Part shown: one piece after another, positions 35,595-46,049 of the stretch
Layout of the letters: every line of letters starts with the position of its first letter
Position numbering within the stretch: position 1 is the first letter of the stretch
Origin: Lolium rigidum
Lineage: Eukaryota > Streptophyta > Magnoliopsida > Poales > Poaceae
Reading direction: 5' to 3'
NCBI RefSeq assembly: GCF_022539505.1
Contig: NC_061510.1
Coordinates: 275,238,330 to 275,302,329 of the forward strand
DNA length: 64,000 nucleotides
Made by a program: the position numbers and the translations under genes
Notes under the pieces: model-generated
Database searches by the model: none
The model's input: only the letters and a program-made list of their open reading frames with translations
What the model was told of the DNA's origin: nothing

Positions 35595-36149
35595 AGCTCG
35601 ATGCAAACGAGAGTATAAATCGAGCAGCAAACTGCACGTGTGTACGGGCCACTCTTCCTGCTGGACACGTACTAGATGCATGTTTGGTTTCTCGCACTTT
35701 TTTTTGCATATGTGGAGATCTTCTTCCTAGAACCACGATGGACTGGGCTAAGTCTAAAATCATATTCTGCATCCAGTTTGAATGTTAACAAGCCATTCCG
35801 TTCTCATTTATGCACTTTGTTTGACAGCTCGCAAAGCGCAGTTTCATGCACGAGGGTAGAATAACAGTGAGTTTGGTTGCAATCTACCTGTTGTTCGGGT
35901 AACCACTTGTCCGAACTAGTGACCTTGCCTTGCAGTAGTACGAACAACTCAACGGAATATGTAAGTAGCAGGTAATAGTAAAATTTACGTCGTTCAGCCC
36001 TAGCTACTAGCAAATAGTAGTTCGTTAAGATGTTCCCTAGATACTAGAAAATATCAGTTCCTCATGATGTTTTCCTAGATACTAGTAAATTGGTGTTCAA
36101 CACAATACAAGGAGGAGCAGAAGAGTGCTCGAGGGCATGACAATGTTCT
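35595..36149. other. unassigned sequence upstream of the Harbinger relic
   Basis: No gene or domain recognised. GAGTTTGGTTGC at about 35872 could be part of a Harbinger terminal repeat facing GTGTTTGGTTCC (reverse strand, about 38065), but the match is too short to rely on. Confidence 0.3.
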
Positions 36150-37115
36150 TCTTTCTTTCTTCAGAGTATGGTTGTGCCTCTTCCCACATTGTGTTGGCCC
36201 ATACTGCTGCATTTTGTTCTTCCAAGCCTGACTGTCACCCTTACTAACACTGTGGCCATAGTCAATACCCTCCGGCGTCACGTCCTCCTTATCAGGGAAG
36301 GAATTCATCAATACCCCACCGCAAGATCCAATTGTGTAGAATGCCACATGCAAGAATAATCTTTACTTGGGAGAAAAAGGGATGGAATGGATTCCGATCA
36401 AGGATCTTAAACCCGTTCTTCAGAGAAGAGAAAGCCCTCTCGACTGTCACTCGTAGGCTAGAGTGTCTGAGATTAAATAGTGTTCTTTGGAATTTTTGGG
36501 GTAGTATATTGTAGAGAACTCATTGAGAAGATACCTTGTTGATCCGAAGGGTGGAACAAACCCAGAGCGGCAAGCATAACTGGCATCAACTAGGTAGAAC
36601 TTACCCTCTGGGACTTGGAGGCCATCAGGTCTCTCCAAGTGTCTGACAGAATCATCGTATCATGGGCCGATCCTTCCCATCTATCTAGAACATATGTAAA
36701 CCTCATATCAAAATCAACAGTTGCCAGCATATTTTGTTTTTTATAGTGTTTCCTCCCCCTGTATGCATGCAACTCGCTTCTTGGCACTCTTGCAGTGACA
36801 TGAGTGCCATCAATCGCTCCAATGCAATCCTGACATGAAAATAAGAAACTTTTTTATGTCTCCCTGAAGTAGAAAAAGTGTGATGCAAAATGATGTCTAG
36901 TTGCTCACCTTGAAGTATGTAAACCATCGGTAGGTGTGTTCGCTCTTGGTGGGAGTGTGGGCTGATGGCGGCTTGACCATTTTTTTCTCTGAGCTCTCTA
37001 ATTGCAAACATGACTTGCTTCAAATAGCGAGATATTGTTTTAGTGGATCTCCTCCAGGTGTTGTGAATCACTCGGAGTCTCTGGTTATGTCTAAGAACAT
37101 GAAAAAAAAGCATTA
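36150..37115 (-). pseudogene. PIF/Harbinger transposase (DDE_Tnp_4-like), broken
   Basis: On the reverse strand the parts in order are: RVIHNTWRRSTKTISRYLKQV (N-terminal helix); a 79-nt GT-AG intron (36830-36908); IGAIDGTHVTARVPRSELHAYRGRK with the first catalytic Asp; NMLATVDFDMRFTYVLDRWEGSAHD; and FYLVDASYACRSGFVPPF with the second Asp. SLRVTVERAFSSLKN carries the catalytic Glu (about 36440), followed by a C-terminal region ending near 36150. Indels occur near 36940, 36620 and 36500 and in the C-terminal part. All three acidic residues remain recognisable. Element ends and the TTA/TAA duplication were not identified. Confidence 0.85.
36830..36908 (-). other. intron in the Harbinger transposase relic
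   Basis: On the reverse strand CTTCAAG|GTGAGC opens it and CATGTCAG|GATTGC closes it. Splicing places DCIGAIDGTH in frame with the upstream helix. Confidence 0.65.
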
Positions 37116-38634
37116 CTACTTGTTCTTCGATATAGAACTATAGAACTGGGTGCTATATTTGAGCAAATTCCTAAGCATGAATGTGTTCACCAGACTGTTA
37201 AAGGGGCTTTTTTATCATCAGCATTTGGATAGCCTCTATATCATTGTTGCTATAGATGTAGTTCAGATTTGTTTATTCGCTCTATGTCATATTCGAACAT
37301 TAATTGGAATATAGGTGATAGCCAGCCTAGCATTACGACAAACCGCTCGCTTTGGGGTCACAAATATCTATTGATAGATCACAACTATGAGCGCAGCCGC
37401 GTGAATGAAAAGCTTCTTCTGTTCACCCTAATTTATTTAGTGTTGCATACAAAGGAAGGAAAATTCAGCTAACTAACGGCAAAATCGGCTTAAGTTCGAA
37501 TGGTCTATGTCGGAAGAAGGTTAGAGGTGCTTACCAAAATCCTCTTGAAGTCGGCGCCATGGTGCCGTCGGCGGAGACGACAGGGACAAGATGGTGCTCC
37601 ACACGTTGTGAGGTCGCCGTTGCTGCTAATCTACGAACCCCTACGTCAAGAGGACGCGAGACGAGAGGGTGACGGAGTTGGTGAGGCAGATCTGTCTAGT
37701 ATGACCGACGGTGCTGCAGATCTAAATCGACACAGCCACCTTCGCTATCCGAGAGGGAAAATGGAGAATGGTGGCTTCTCCAACTGAGGTGACCCACTAT
37801 GGGAGCGGTGAGCCTACATTTCGTGCCATACCGGCTGACCAATTTCCCCCTTCCGCCATCTCCCTTTGCACCCACGCGTTCCACTTCGTGCCCGCCTTTC
37901 CTACTTTTGCGTTCGCCAGTGCCTGTTCGAGCGACAATTGACGAATCAAGCATGTCTAGTGGGCATGTCCCTGATGCTGTTTTAAGGTTCGTGTGAGTCA
38001 ACAACGCGAAAAATTGTTGCCTTCCAACCTGCGACTTTTTGCATCCGTGGAACTTTGCGAGGAACCAAACACGATTTTTTGCACGGGAGACAAGTCTGTC
38101 CTAGGGAGAAACAGGACGGTACTGCCTGTTGGTTATGTTGCTAGTGCGTACTACTACGATGTACTTGTTGTATATAGCTGCCTAGCTAGGTCGTAGCAGT
38201 AGCAGTAGCTTCATCGTGTCATTGTGCCGTGAGAGCAAGAAAAAGAAACGAAAGGAACAGTTACTAGGTGTGTGTACTGGCCTCCCAATGAAAAAGGCGC
38301 GCTAAATTAGGTGTGAGCGGAATTCCATTAATTAGTGCACCGGTTTGGTCTGTGCATGGCTTGAGCGTGCAGCTAGGCGCTAGCTTTTCCGTTGCAGCCA
38401 GCGAACACGGCCCAATCATGCAACTTTCTTTTGTGAGGGCAACGGCCTCTCCCTCACACGCACAAACAGGTAGGAATGAAAATAGAGAGGATTTTTTTTT
38501 ACTTTTCCGCCGAAAACCAGAAACAGAATAAAAATATGGAAACACAAATGAAATTTTGCAAAACAAAACGGGAACAGAATCTTTTTGGTAGAAATGGAAA
38601 CCTAAAACGGAACAACCCTTTTGGTGGAACAGAG
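37116..38634. other. unassigned sequence between Harbinger relic and CACTA-3
   Basis: About 1.5 kb without a recognised gene. A G/C-rich patch at 37550-37800 could be the 5' exon region of the Harbinger gene, but I see no domain in it. Confidence 0.3.
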
Positions 38635-40067
38635 CACTAATAGGAAAAGCCTTATAGGTGAATCTTATTTCTGTGGCGCACCACCCAAAAATGCGCCACA
38701 GAAATTTGTTTTGTGGCGCACCAGACACGGTACGCCACAGAAATAGCTTAATTTTGTGGCGCACCAACAATCCATACGCCACAGAAACTTGGTGGGACCA
38801 GCCCCAACCATTGGTTTCACTACTTCTGTGGCGCACAGGATCACGTGTGCCACAGAAATAAGACATTTTGTGGCGCACTGGTCCTGGTGCGCCACTGAAT
38901 TAAGATTTTCTATGGCGCGCGTGGGCTGATGCGCCACAGAAACTACACATTTTTGTGGCGCATATGAGTTCCATGCGCCACAGAAGTTTTTTTTGGCTCC
39001 CCAAAATGAAAGAAATAGATAGAAATTATAAAAAATAAATTCCATCAAGATGCCCATGTATTATGTCATCTTTTACCACTGAAAATTAACAAACATAAAT
39101 TTCGATTTTTTTTGCAAAATTGTGTGGGAAAATCATCAAACTGGATTTCTGGTTGCATACGAACTCGAAAAAGACGCATAACATATCAAAATGATCCCAC
39201 AAAAATTCTACATCCGAATTCACCGGGACTTGCCCGGTTGGACGATTTTTAGAATCGCCAAATTCAAAACGAGTAAAAAGTTACGGCCAGTTAAAGGTTT
39301 TTTTGCTACAAAATATAAAAAAAAGAAAAAAAATTCTGTGACGCACCTAGTGCCCATGCGCCACAGAATTAACGTCCAAAATTTAAATTTTCTGCCGCCC
39401 TCCTCCACTTCTCCTCGCTACTCCACTTCTCCTCACTTCTCCTCTTTGGATGCAAACTTCTTCTCCACTTCTCCTCCTCCTCCACCACCACCACCACCTC
39501 CTCCGGTGCCGGCCTCCTACTCCGGTGACCTCCTCCTCCGGCCGGCCTCCTCCTCCTACTCCGGCGACCTACTCCGGTGATGACCACCTTCTCCTCCTCC
39601 TCCGGCGACCACCTCCTCCTCCTCCACCACCACCTCCTCTTCCTCCACCACCTCTTCCACCACCACCACCTCCACCACCACCACCACCTCCACCACCACC
39701 TCCACCACCACCTCCATCACCACCTCCACCACCACCACCACCAGCACCACCACCACCACCACCTTCTCCTCCGGCCGTCCTCCTCCTTCACCCACCCACC
39801 CAACCAACCACCTCCGGCTACCTTCCAGCGAAATTTCAAAAAAAAAAAAAAAAATTTCGACGGCCCCTGGCCGCCATTTTTTTTGAATTTCAAAAAAAAA
39901 TTCTGTGGCGCACCACCGTCGGTGCGGCACAGAAATAAGACTTTCTGTGGCGCATGGGCAGGTGCGCCACAGAAAGCTTATTTTTGTGACGAGAATTCTG
40001 TGGCGTACCGCCCATGCGTCACAGAATTATTTTTGGTGCGCCACTGATGAGGCTTTTCCTACTAGTG
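38635..40067. mobile_element. small non-autonomous CACTA element (CACTA-3)
   Basis: It starts CACTAATAGGAAAAGCCT and ends AGGCTTTTCCTACTAGTG. Both ends carry inverted arrays of TGTGGCGCACC/GGTGCGCCACAGA (38670-38985 and 39340-40045). AGAG flanks both sides (38631-38634 and 40068-40071), which covers the expected 3-bp duplication only ambiguously. At 1433 bp with no transposase it depends on a related autonomous element. Its terminus resembles that of CACTA-2 (CACTAGTAGGGAAAGTCTCA). Confidence 0.88.
39470..39790 (+). repeat. CCT/CCA low-complexity tract inside CACTA-3
   Basis: About 320 bp of irregular CTCCTC and CCACCA triplets. It reads as long proline or histidine runs in two frames, and as valine/glutamate on the reverse strand. 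I do not consider it a gene. Confidence 0.8.
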
Positions 40068-40626
40068 AGAGGCGGGAATGGAATTTTCATTTTCCGGCTA
40101 AAATGGAATTTCTATTTTAGGTCTGATATGCATGTTTTAGTCCAACAAATCCTATTACATAACCTTGTTATAGGTAATCTCCTCATACAATCTATGAGGC
40201 CTCCATGGTTCCCCGCGCGCCTTCTCCTATTCGCTCAAGTTTGTTGATTCACTTGAATGATTGATTTTCTTGCGCGCAAGTAATTTTTTTTGGTTCCGGT
40301 GAACATATGCATTGCTCCATTTATGCACCGTATTTGTTTTGCATATTTTTTGATAATATATTTTTCTGTAAAAGAATATAAAAATAAATGTGGCATCGCT
40401 ACTCTGTTTTCATCCCTAGAAACAGGCTCCACTTCTCCCCCGGGGGAGGGCGTGGCAAAGCACGTAGCGACGAATAAACTAGCCACGCGTGGGATGTGCG
40501 CTGCCGCCGTTCGTTCGGTCGAGCCAAATGTGTGTGCGTATGTACGTAATGTGATGTGTAATGCGGCCACTTAGCTCTGCTAGCTTCGGGGCTTGCATAA
40601 CTTCAAAGAGGAGCCACAATGATGCA

Positions 40627-40725
<99 letters not shown>

Positions 40726-42653
40726 CCTAGCTCCTACTCTTTTGTTGCTCTCTTGTTTTATTACTTTCCTTTTCTAGAGGAGGCACCACTGGTGATGTAG
40801 GGGAGATCGAATCCTGCGCGATCGTTTCGCTCCACAACGTATAGAGACATGCACTCCTGGAAACAAAACTCTTGATTATAACACGTACGGACATCGACCG
40901 ATTCCTTCTACATTTCATGCGGCAATCCTGCCGACTACCATGTAGTCTTGATTTGTGTCGGTAACACATTTGCAATGCTACATATACATGCCTTTCTCTG
41001 TCCACCACAGCCTCTGAAATAATCAACGTCAACTGGCTGGCGGAATGGGAATACGTACCACAGGTAGCAGTTATATATCGTCGCCCCTGGCCCTGGCCGG
41101 GTACTGAGACATATTGGAGTTTCCTTGAAGAAATGAACCGGGTAAAAAACCAAAAGGATACAAGTTGCTGTCAGCACGTTATGTTAGAGTCCCTCTCTCT
41201 TTTTGGCGCTGAGTGTTTTCATGTCCCCTCTGATCTGTGAGTGAAAACGTACGGTAGCCAGATTGTCTTTTAACCCCTCGCTAGCTCCTTACACCTCGAC
41301 GTACTGAAAGGGAAAAGGTGCCTACGTACCCTTGGTGAGGTATATATCTTGTGCACAAGAACTGGGAAAGAAGCATTGTTTCAAATGTTACGTACGTATG
41401 CAAATCATCCCAATCCAACGTAACTACATGTCTTTGTTTTCACTCATACATACAGTTCTGCCTGGCATGCAAGTGGCCAACAAGTGCATTCACCATTAGG
41501 CATTAGCGCATCGATCACCACCTCTATCATATGTAAGCGAGCAAAGCCATCTGATCTATCGTCTAGCATCAACGATGCCGAGACAAACACTTTATATGTG
41601 TGCATTCTAACTATGCAGAGGCCGGGTGTGAGCTCTTATGAATTTTATCAACATTGTGCTAACATGTGAGTTCAATGAAGCGTCCTTTATGGAAACAAGA
41701 ATAAAACGCTCAGTGTCAAACTAAGCCACGTCGAGTCGTCATTCCTCAATAATTAACTATACCTTGCTTCTCATGCTTCCACAACACATCTTCCTTGAAG
41801 CTAGGCGAGAAGTGTATACAATTCACGTACGATTATGTGAGTAAATGTCCATGGGTACTTTGGTAGCCTGTCTACCTGGTGATAACGGTAGTACTGCACG
41901 GTTGTGACCGGTATCTCACCGTCCATGCATGCAGTTGCATATATACTTAGAAGACCACAAAGCTACAGCTAGCGCCACAAGTAACGTTGCAGGCCCTCAG
42001 CTAGCTAGTAGTAGGAAAGCTAAAGCAGTGACGAAGATGCATGGATGGATGGATGGAGCAAGTTGGAAGCTAAATCCGATCCCGATAGGCCACCAAACGC
42101 TCGCGGCCGTGCGTGCGTGCGCGCGGGTGGTCTCCGAGCTACGCTAACCTGCATGCTTTCTCCAACGCACGCTAGCCAACCTTCTCCTCCCTCCCGGCTG
42201 GGCGGAGCCGACACATCCCCGGTTGCGTCGCTATCCATGCGGTTGTAGTAGCCTTCGCACTGCCCTCCTCTGTAACGAGGTCTCATCATTCATTTGGCAC
42301 TAGCCTTCAAGCCACACTAACCAGGGGGTTATAGACTTATAGTACTCTACGATAACCGGTACACGAGCTAGCGCTTAACTAAGTAGATTCGTATCGTCCT
42401 TGTCGTGTCCTGTCCTCTGGTTATCCCTCGAAAAAGCTATATATCGTCGACCTCATTTTATATATAAAGCCAACACGGCCGAACAGTACAGGGTAGTGAG
42501 ATCACCCTCTTACAAAATCTGATCTCGGGGTAACAGGACAATGTAAACCACCCCAAAAACACTGAGAGGCGGGAAAACGACAGGACTACCAAGTCGAAGA
42601 TGCACTATGGATGCCTGAACACACAGCGCCATGCTCTAGGGCACCTGAGCTCC
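40068..42653. other. unassigned low-repeat region with microsatellites
   Basis: About 2.6 kb with no recognised gene or transposon end. It holds a CT microsatellite and a short (GATG)n at about 42040-42056. TATA-like TATATATAAAG occurs near 42459-42470 without a convincing downstream gene. It may be older single-copy DNA. Confidence 0.35.
40630..40728 (+). repeat. (CT)n microsatellite
   Basis: About 95 bp of nearly perfect CT dinucleotides with two interruptions (CTCC). Confidence 0.95.
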
Positions 42654-42666
42654 ATGACATCGCTCA

Positions 42667-43132
42667 TTTTTTTCCAAGCAACCCACCAAGGGGATCGAAT
42701 TTCATTACCAAAAGAGATAACGAAATAAAGACGAGTTCAGAGAAGCATCCCAGGTGTGCAAACGATAGAAACAATGAACGCCGCCTACTGCTAGCGCTTG
42801 AACGAGCACAAGTAAACCTAGATGTCTTATTACAACAAGAAAGAACAAATGAAGGAGATGAACTAAATCGAGCTAGAAGCAGAAACCAACTAAAGCGTCT
42901 CTCACTTCGGAACTGATATCACTGTGTCGACATCACCAGGTCCACTACCCAGCAGGCGGGAGGAAGACGAAGGATTCCGAGTGGCCGTGTCCCTTGATCC
43001 ACTTCCATCAGCCATAGTTGCCAGAAGCAAGAGATTGCTCGCGCCAGATCAAAGATCTTCATCATCCGCTTCATCATGTAGACCTGCCCAATAGTTCATA
43101 AAAACAACATCGAAGCTAATTAGTTCATAAAA
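42667..43132 (-). mobile_element. retroposed sequence with poly(A), 5'-truncated LINE or processed transcript
   Basis: On the reverse strand it ends GGTTGCTTGGAAAAAAA (poly-T at 42667-42673). Imperfect duplications flank it: ATGACATCGCTCAT (42654-42667) and ACGACATAACTCAT (43133-43146). A short open stretch, MADGSGSRDTATRNPSSSSR, ends in a stop before a T-rich 3' UTR. No RT domain is left, so I cannot tell a LINE tail from a processed pseudogene. Confidence 0.5.
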
Positions 43133-43182
43133 ACGACATAACTCATAGGAGGGTAGCAACATGTGGATTGATTTGAAACGAC

Positions 43183-43509
43183 TTTTTTTGAAACAGGGGC
43201 AAAAGCTTTGCCCGGTTCTATTAATTAAGGAGAAGGTTTGGCATGAAAGTACATGCCATACAATATTACATTGATCTTGGCACCCGCTAACACCCATAGG
43301 CGTGCCTCACGTTTAATCTTATCGAAGACTACTTGCGCCGGCGCGCTTTTTACCCGGAAAACCCTAGCATTACATTCATTCCGCACCTCCCAAGCGACTA
43401 ACAAGGTGATAGAGATGCCATGGCTTTGCGGTTGGGCATGCCCCCTCCGACCATGAAGATCCCCCACTCGGCCGTGTCGAGGTTTGCCGATGCTCATGCC
43501 CGCCATGCA
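43183..43509 (-). mobile_element. 5'-truncated LINE, reverse strand
   Basis: The reverse strand reads WEVRNECNARVFR and FDKIKREARLWVLAGA, typical of the C-terminal end of plant LINE polyproteins. A 3' UTR with the hairpin GGGCAAAGCTTTTGCCC and a poly(A) tail (43183-43189) follow. The target duplication is TGAAACGAC at 43174-43182 and TGAAACGGC at 43510-43518, with one mismatch. Confidence 0.8.
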
Positions 43510-43612
43510 TGAAACGGCTTGTTGGGCATAACAGAATCGAATTGAACCACGTTCGTATCTCTATTATTGTGGCTCGTCGTTAGGGAATGCTTTTCGCAAG
43601 GCCAATACATAG

Positions 43613-43881
43613 CATGGGCGGGCACAGGCTTTTAACAATGGGTATTCAAAAATAAAAGAAACGTACTACAAAACAGTAGCAAGTAGCATTCGATCTCATG
43701 ACCATCGGTGCAGCATTCAACTACTCTAACCAGCCAAGCCTCCACATCCTTGTGTCTAGAGTAGCATAGATTTCTATACAAAGTAAATTAGCACTGATGG
43801 ATATTTCATATAATTTGAAAATTTTGTCAAAATTTTGGGTATTCACCTGCATACCCATAAATACACATGTGCCCGCCCATG
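43613..43881. mobile_element. hAT-type MITE, 269 bp, with a tRNA-like segment
   Basis: The terminal inverted repeats share CATGGGCGGGCACA. An exact 8-bp duplication, ATACATAG, flanks it (43605-43612 and 43882-43889), which is diagnostic for hAT. There is no coding capacity. The reverse strand at about 43680-43730 contains GGCTGGTTAGAGTAGTTG and AGATCGAATGC, resembling tRNA A and B boxes. Confidence 0.85.
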
Positions 43882-43889
43882 ATACATAG

Positions 43890-44341
43890 TACGGAGTACT
43901 ATATAAACTATGAGATGCAACAAGGCGAGATTATGAAATGCCTTTAGCGCATAATATAGAACTTCTCCTTTTCTCTCGCGTGGTGTGGGAGCTAATTTAA
44001 GTGCGGGTTGCCAGGGTTCTCCTGCACGCTGCCGGGAGGGCGAGTAGCTTTACGAAGCTACCTAGGGCCCCTTTGCCTTTTTAGCGTGTGTACTGGAAGC
44101 GGCATGATTGCGCGATTGATCGCCTTGTCAATAACCCACGCACGCTCAGGTACGTCACACTACGAACGATAAGGAACCAATCGATCCATCGAGCCGGCTC
44201 GTACACACCGGCGTACAAGTAGCTACAACTGATCACATCGCATTTTAATTCCCATCGAGTACGTAGTTACTCTTGTTTACGACAGTAATTAATCTGTTCT
44301 GTCTCGGCGCGGCTGTTATTTTCACGCGTCTCTTCATGTGT
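43890..44341. other. unassigned spacer between MITE and MULE
   Basis: About 450 bp, with no gene or repeat recognised. Confidence 0.35.
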
Positions 44342-44350
44342 TTTATTTTT

Positions 44351-46040
44351 GAGCTAAATACACCACTAGTCCCAATAGTTGTACTATAGGTGCATTTTAG
44401 TCCCAATAGTTGTAAAATGAGGTAAGTTAGTCCCACACAAGTTGTTCCAATGTGCAAAACTAGTCCCAAACTATTCTGATACCGACACGTGGCATTAGTC
44501 TTTTCACCAAAGAGCCCCTACACATATTTCCTATAGCACACCTGGCCTTGCACATGCTTACCGCGCGTGGGTCCCACCTGTCAGATCGGAGCAAAGAAAT
44601 AAAATATAAATTTGCTGTCGCCAAGATTTGAACTAGCGGCCTAGTAAGTAGGAAGCTCACAGCGGGTGTGTGAACCATCAGCACCAAAGTTCTTACCTGT
44701 CAAACTAGAGAGCTTAATGTTATGTATAACCACGCAGTACAAAGTTATTCGTAATCAAGGACGTAGCTACATGGTAATGCAAGACTAGCTATGATGATTA
44801 ATTAAAGAAATATTTAGCTATTGTGCATTCTTTCGAGCCACTCTACACTGCGTATGTATGTGCTAGCTGTATAACATTATCTGCTAATTTAGTTAACTGA
44901 TAATTAGTTCGCGGTAGTGTATTTTTTTTTCACATTTCATTGTAACTTTCTATAACATTATTTATGTATATTTTGTTGTTTGTTTTAATAATATAATTTA
45001 AATGTATTGTATCTTCTAGTACTGCCGAAATAATAGTCCAACGGCGGCTGTATGCTTCGGAAGTTTAGGATCGGATGCAACCGTGAGAATTCAGTTCAAT
45101 ACTAGGATGCCTCGTCAGCCATGCGTGTTTTCAAATTTTAATTTTTTAATCATATTCCATATTCCATTTATTTAATAATTATGTTATATTCTATTAAAAA
45201 TATTATCAATTGGCACGCTAAAAATTTAGTGCGGCATACCTTTTGGCAGAATCCTAGGTCCGCCACTAGGTATTCATATGCAGGAGCACCTTTCCTAAAT
45301 ACTCGAGCTCCATCAGTTCTAGACCATGGCAGCGTGAGCTTGAGCGAACGTGTCGCTCGATGCCCGAACCACCCAGCCGCCAACATGGGGTGCTCGTACA
45401 ACATGCCGTGTGCAGCGAGCGACGAAATTTGTAACATCATATGAGATTTTTGTGCAGCACGTGAATATTAAATGGGTTAAAGCCAGAAATATTTTATCTG
45501 GGGCCAGCTGGGGTAATTATGTAGTTAAACGGCCATTGGTGCTAGTTAATGAAGGATTTCCATGTTTTATCTGGGGCCAGCTGACACCAACGCTCGTAAG
45601 CCAGTTTCGTCCCAGCGGCTGGAGCATGCAAAGACCCGGCCAGGCTGTCCAGGTTCAACAGAAAAGATCAAATATAAATAAGAATTGGTCTGCAGATTTT
45701 TAGAATGAATGGTGAGACCTGCTTGTTGTTAGGTGCGGGTTACAACTTGTTGGCTGTGCGTTCGAATCCTGGTTAGAGCGTGCTTTTGTTTTATTTCTTT
45801 GCTCCAAACCTGACTGGTGGGACCCACCTACATTAGGCATCTGCTGGGCCAGATATGGTATAGGAAAAGTGTAGGGATTTTTTGCGAAAAGACCAAAAAG
45901 CCACGTGTCATCACCATAATCATTTGAGACTAGTTTTGCACAAATGAACAACTTTTGGGACTACCTTACCCCATTTTGCAACTATTGGGACTAAACTGCA
46001 CCTGAACTACAACTATTGGGACTTGTGGTGTATTTAGCTC
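44351..46040. mobile_element. non-autonomous Mutator-like element with ~250-bp terminal inverted repeats
   Basis: The termini are GAGCTAAATACACCAC and its complement GTGGTGTATTTAGCTC. The inverted repeats extend to about 44604 and 45790. The 9-bp duplication TTTATTTTT is exact (44342-44350 and 46041-46049). The repeats contain several TTAGTCCCAATAGTTG units. The 1.2-kb interior has no transposase and no gene I recognise. TTTTATCTGGGGCCAGCTG occurs twice (about 45487 and 45566). Confidence 0.92.
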
Positions 46041-46049
46041 TTTATTTTT

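Noticed and set aside
37696..38004. 102-codon reverse-strand frame near the Harbinger relic
   Set aside because: No recognisable Myb/SANT domain, so I could not support it as the second Harbinger gene.
38264..38878. 204-codon reverse-strand frame
   Set aside because: It crosses the CACTA-3 left end and translates the GTGGCGCAC array (VRHK-, CGAP-type repeats). Not a gene.
39450..39938. 162-codon proline-rich frame in CACTA-3
   Set aside because: Low-complexity triplets, also open in other frames and on the reverse strand. No conserved domain and no splice or start context.
40561..40800. Ser/Leu-rich open frame over the CT microsatellite
   Set aside because: The frame exists only because a CT repeat has no stop codon. 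No start context or domain.
42045..42300. Possible small plant gene near a TATA-like motif
   Set aside because: Short frames, no domain, no splice structure. The TATA-like sequence is downstream of the frames.
45720..45790. Functional tRNA gene
   Set aside because: Only the B-box-like part is convincing. I could not build acceptor and anticodon stems with normal pairing.
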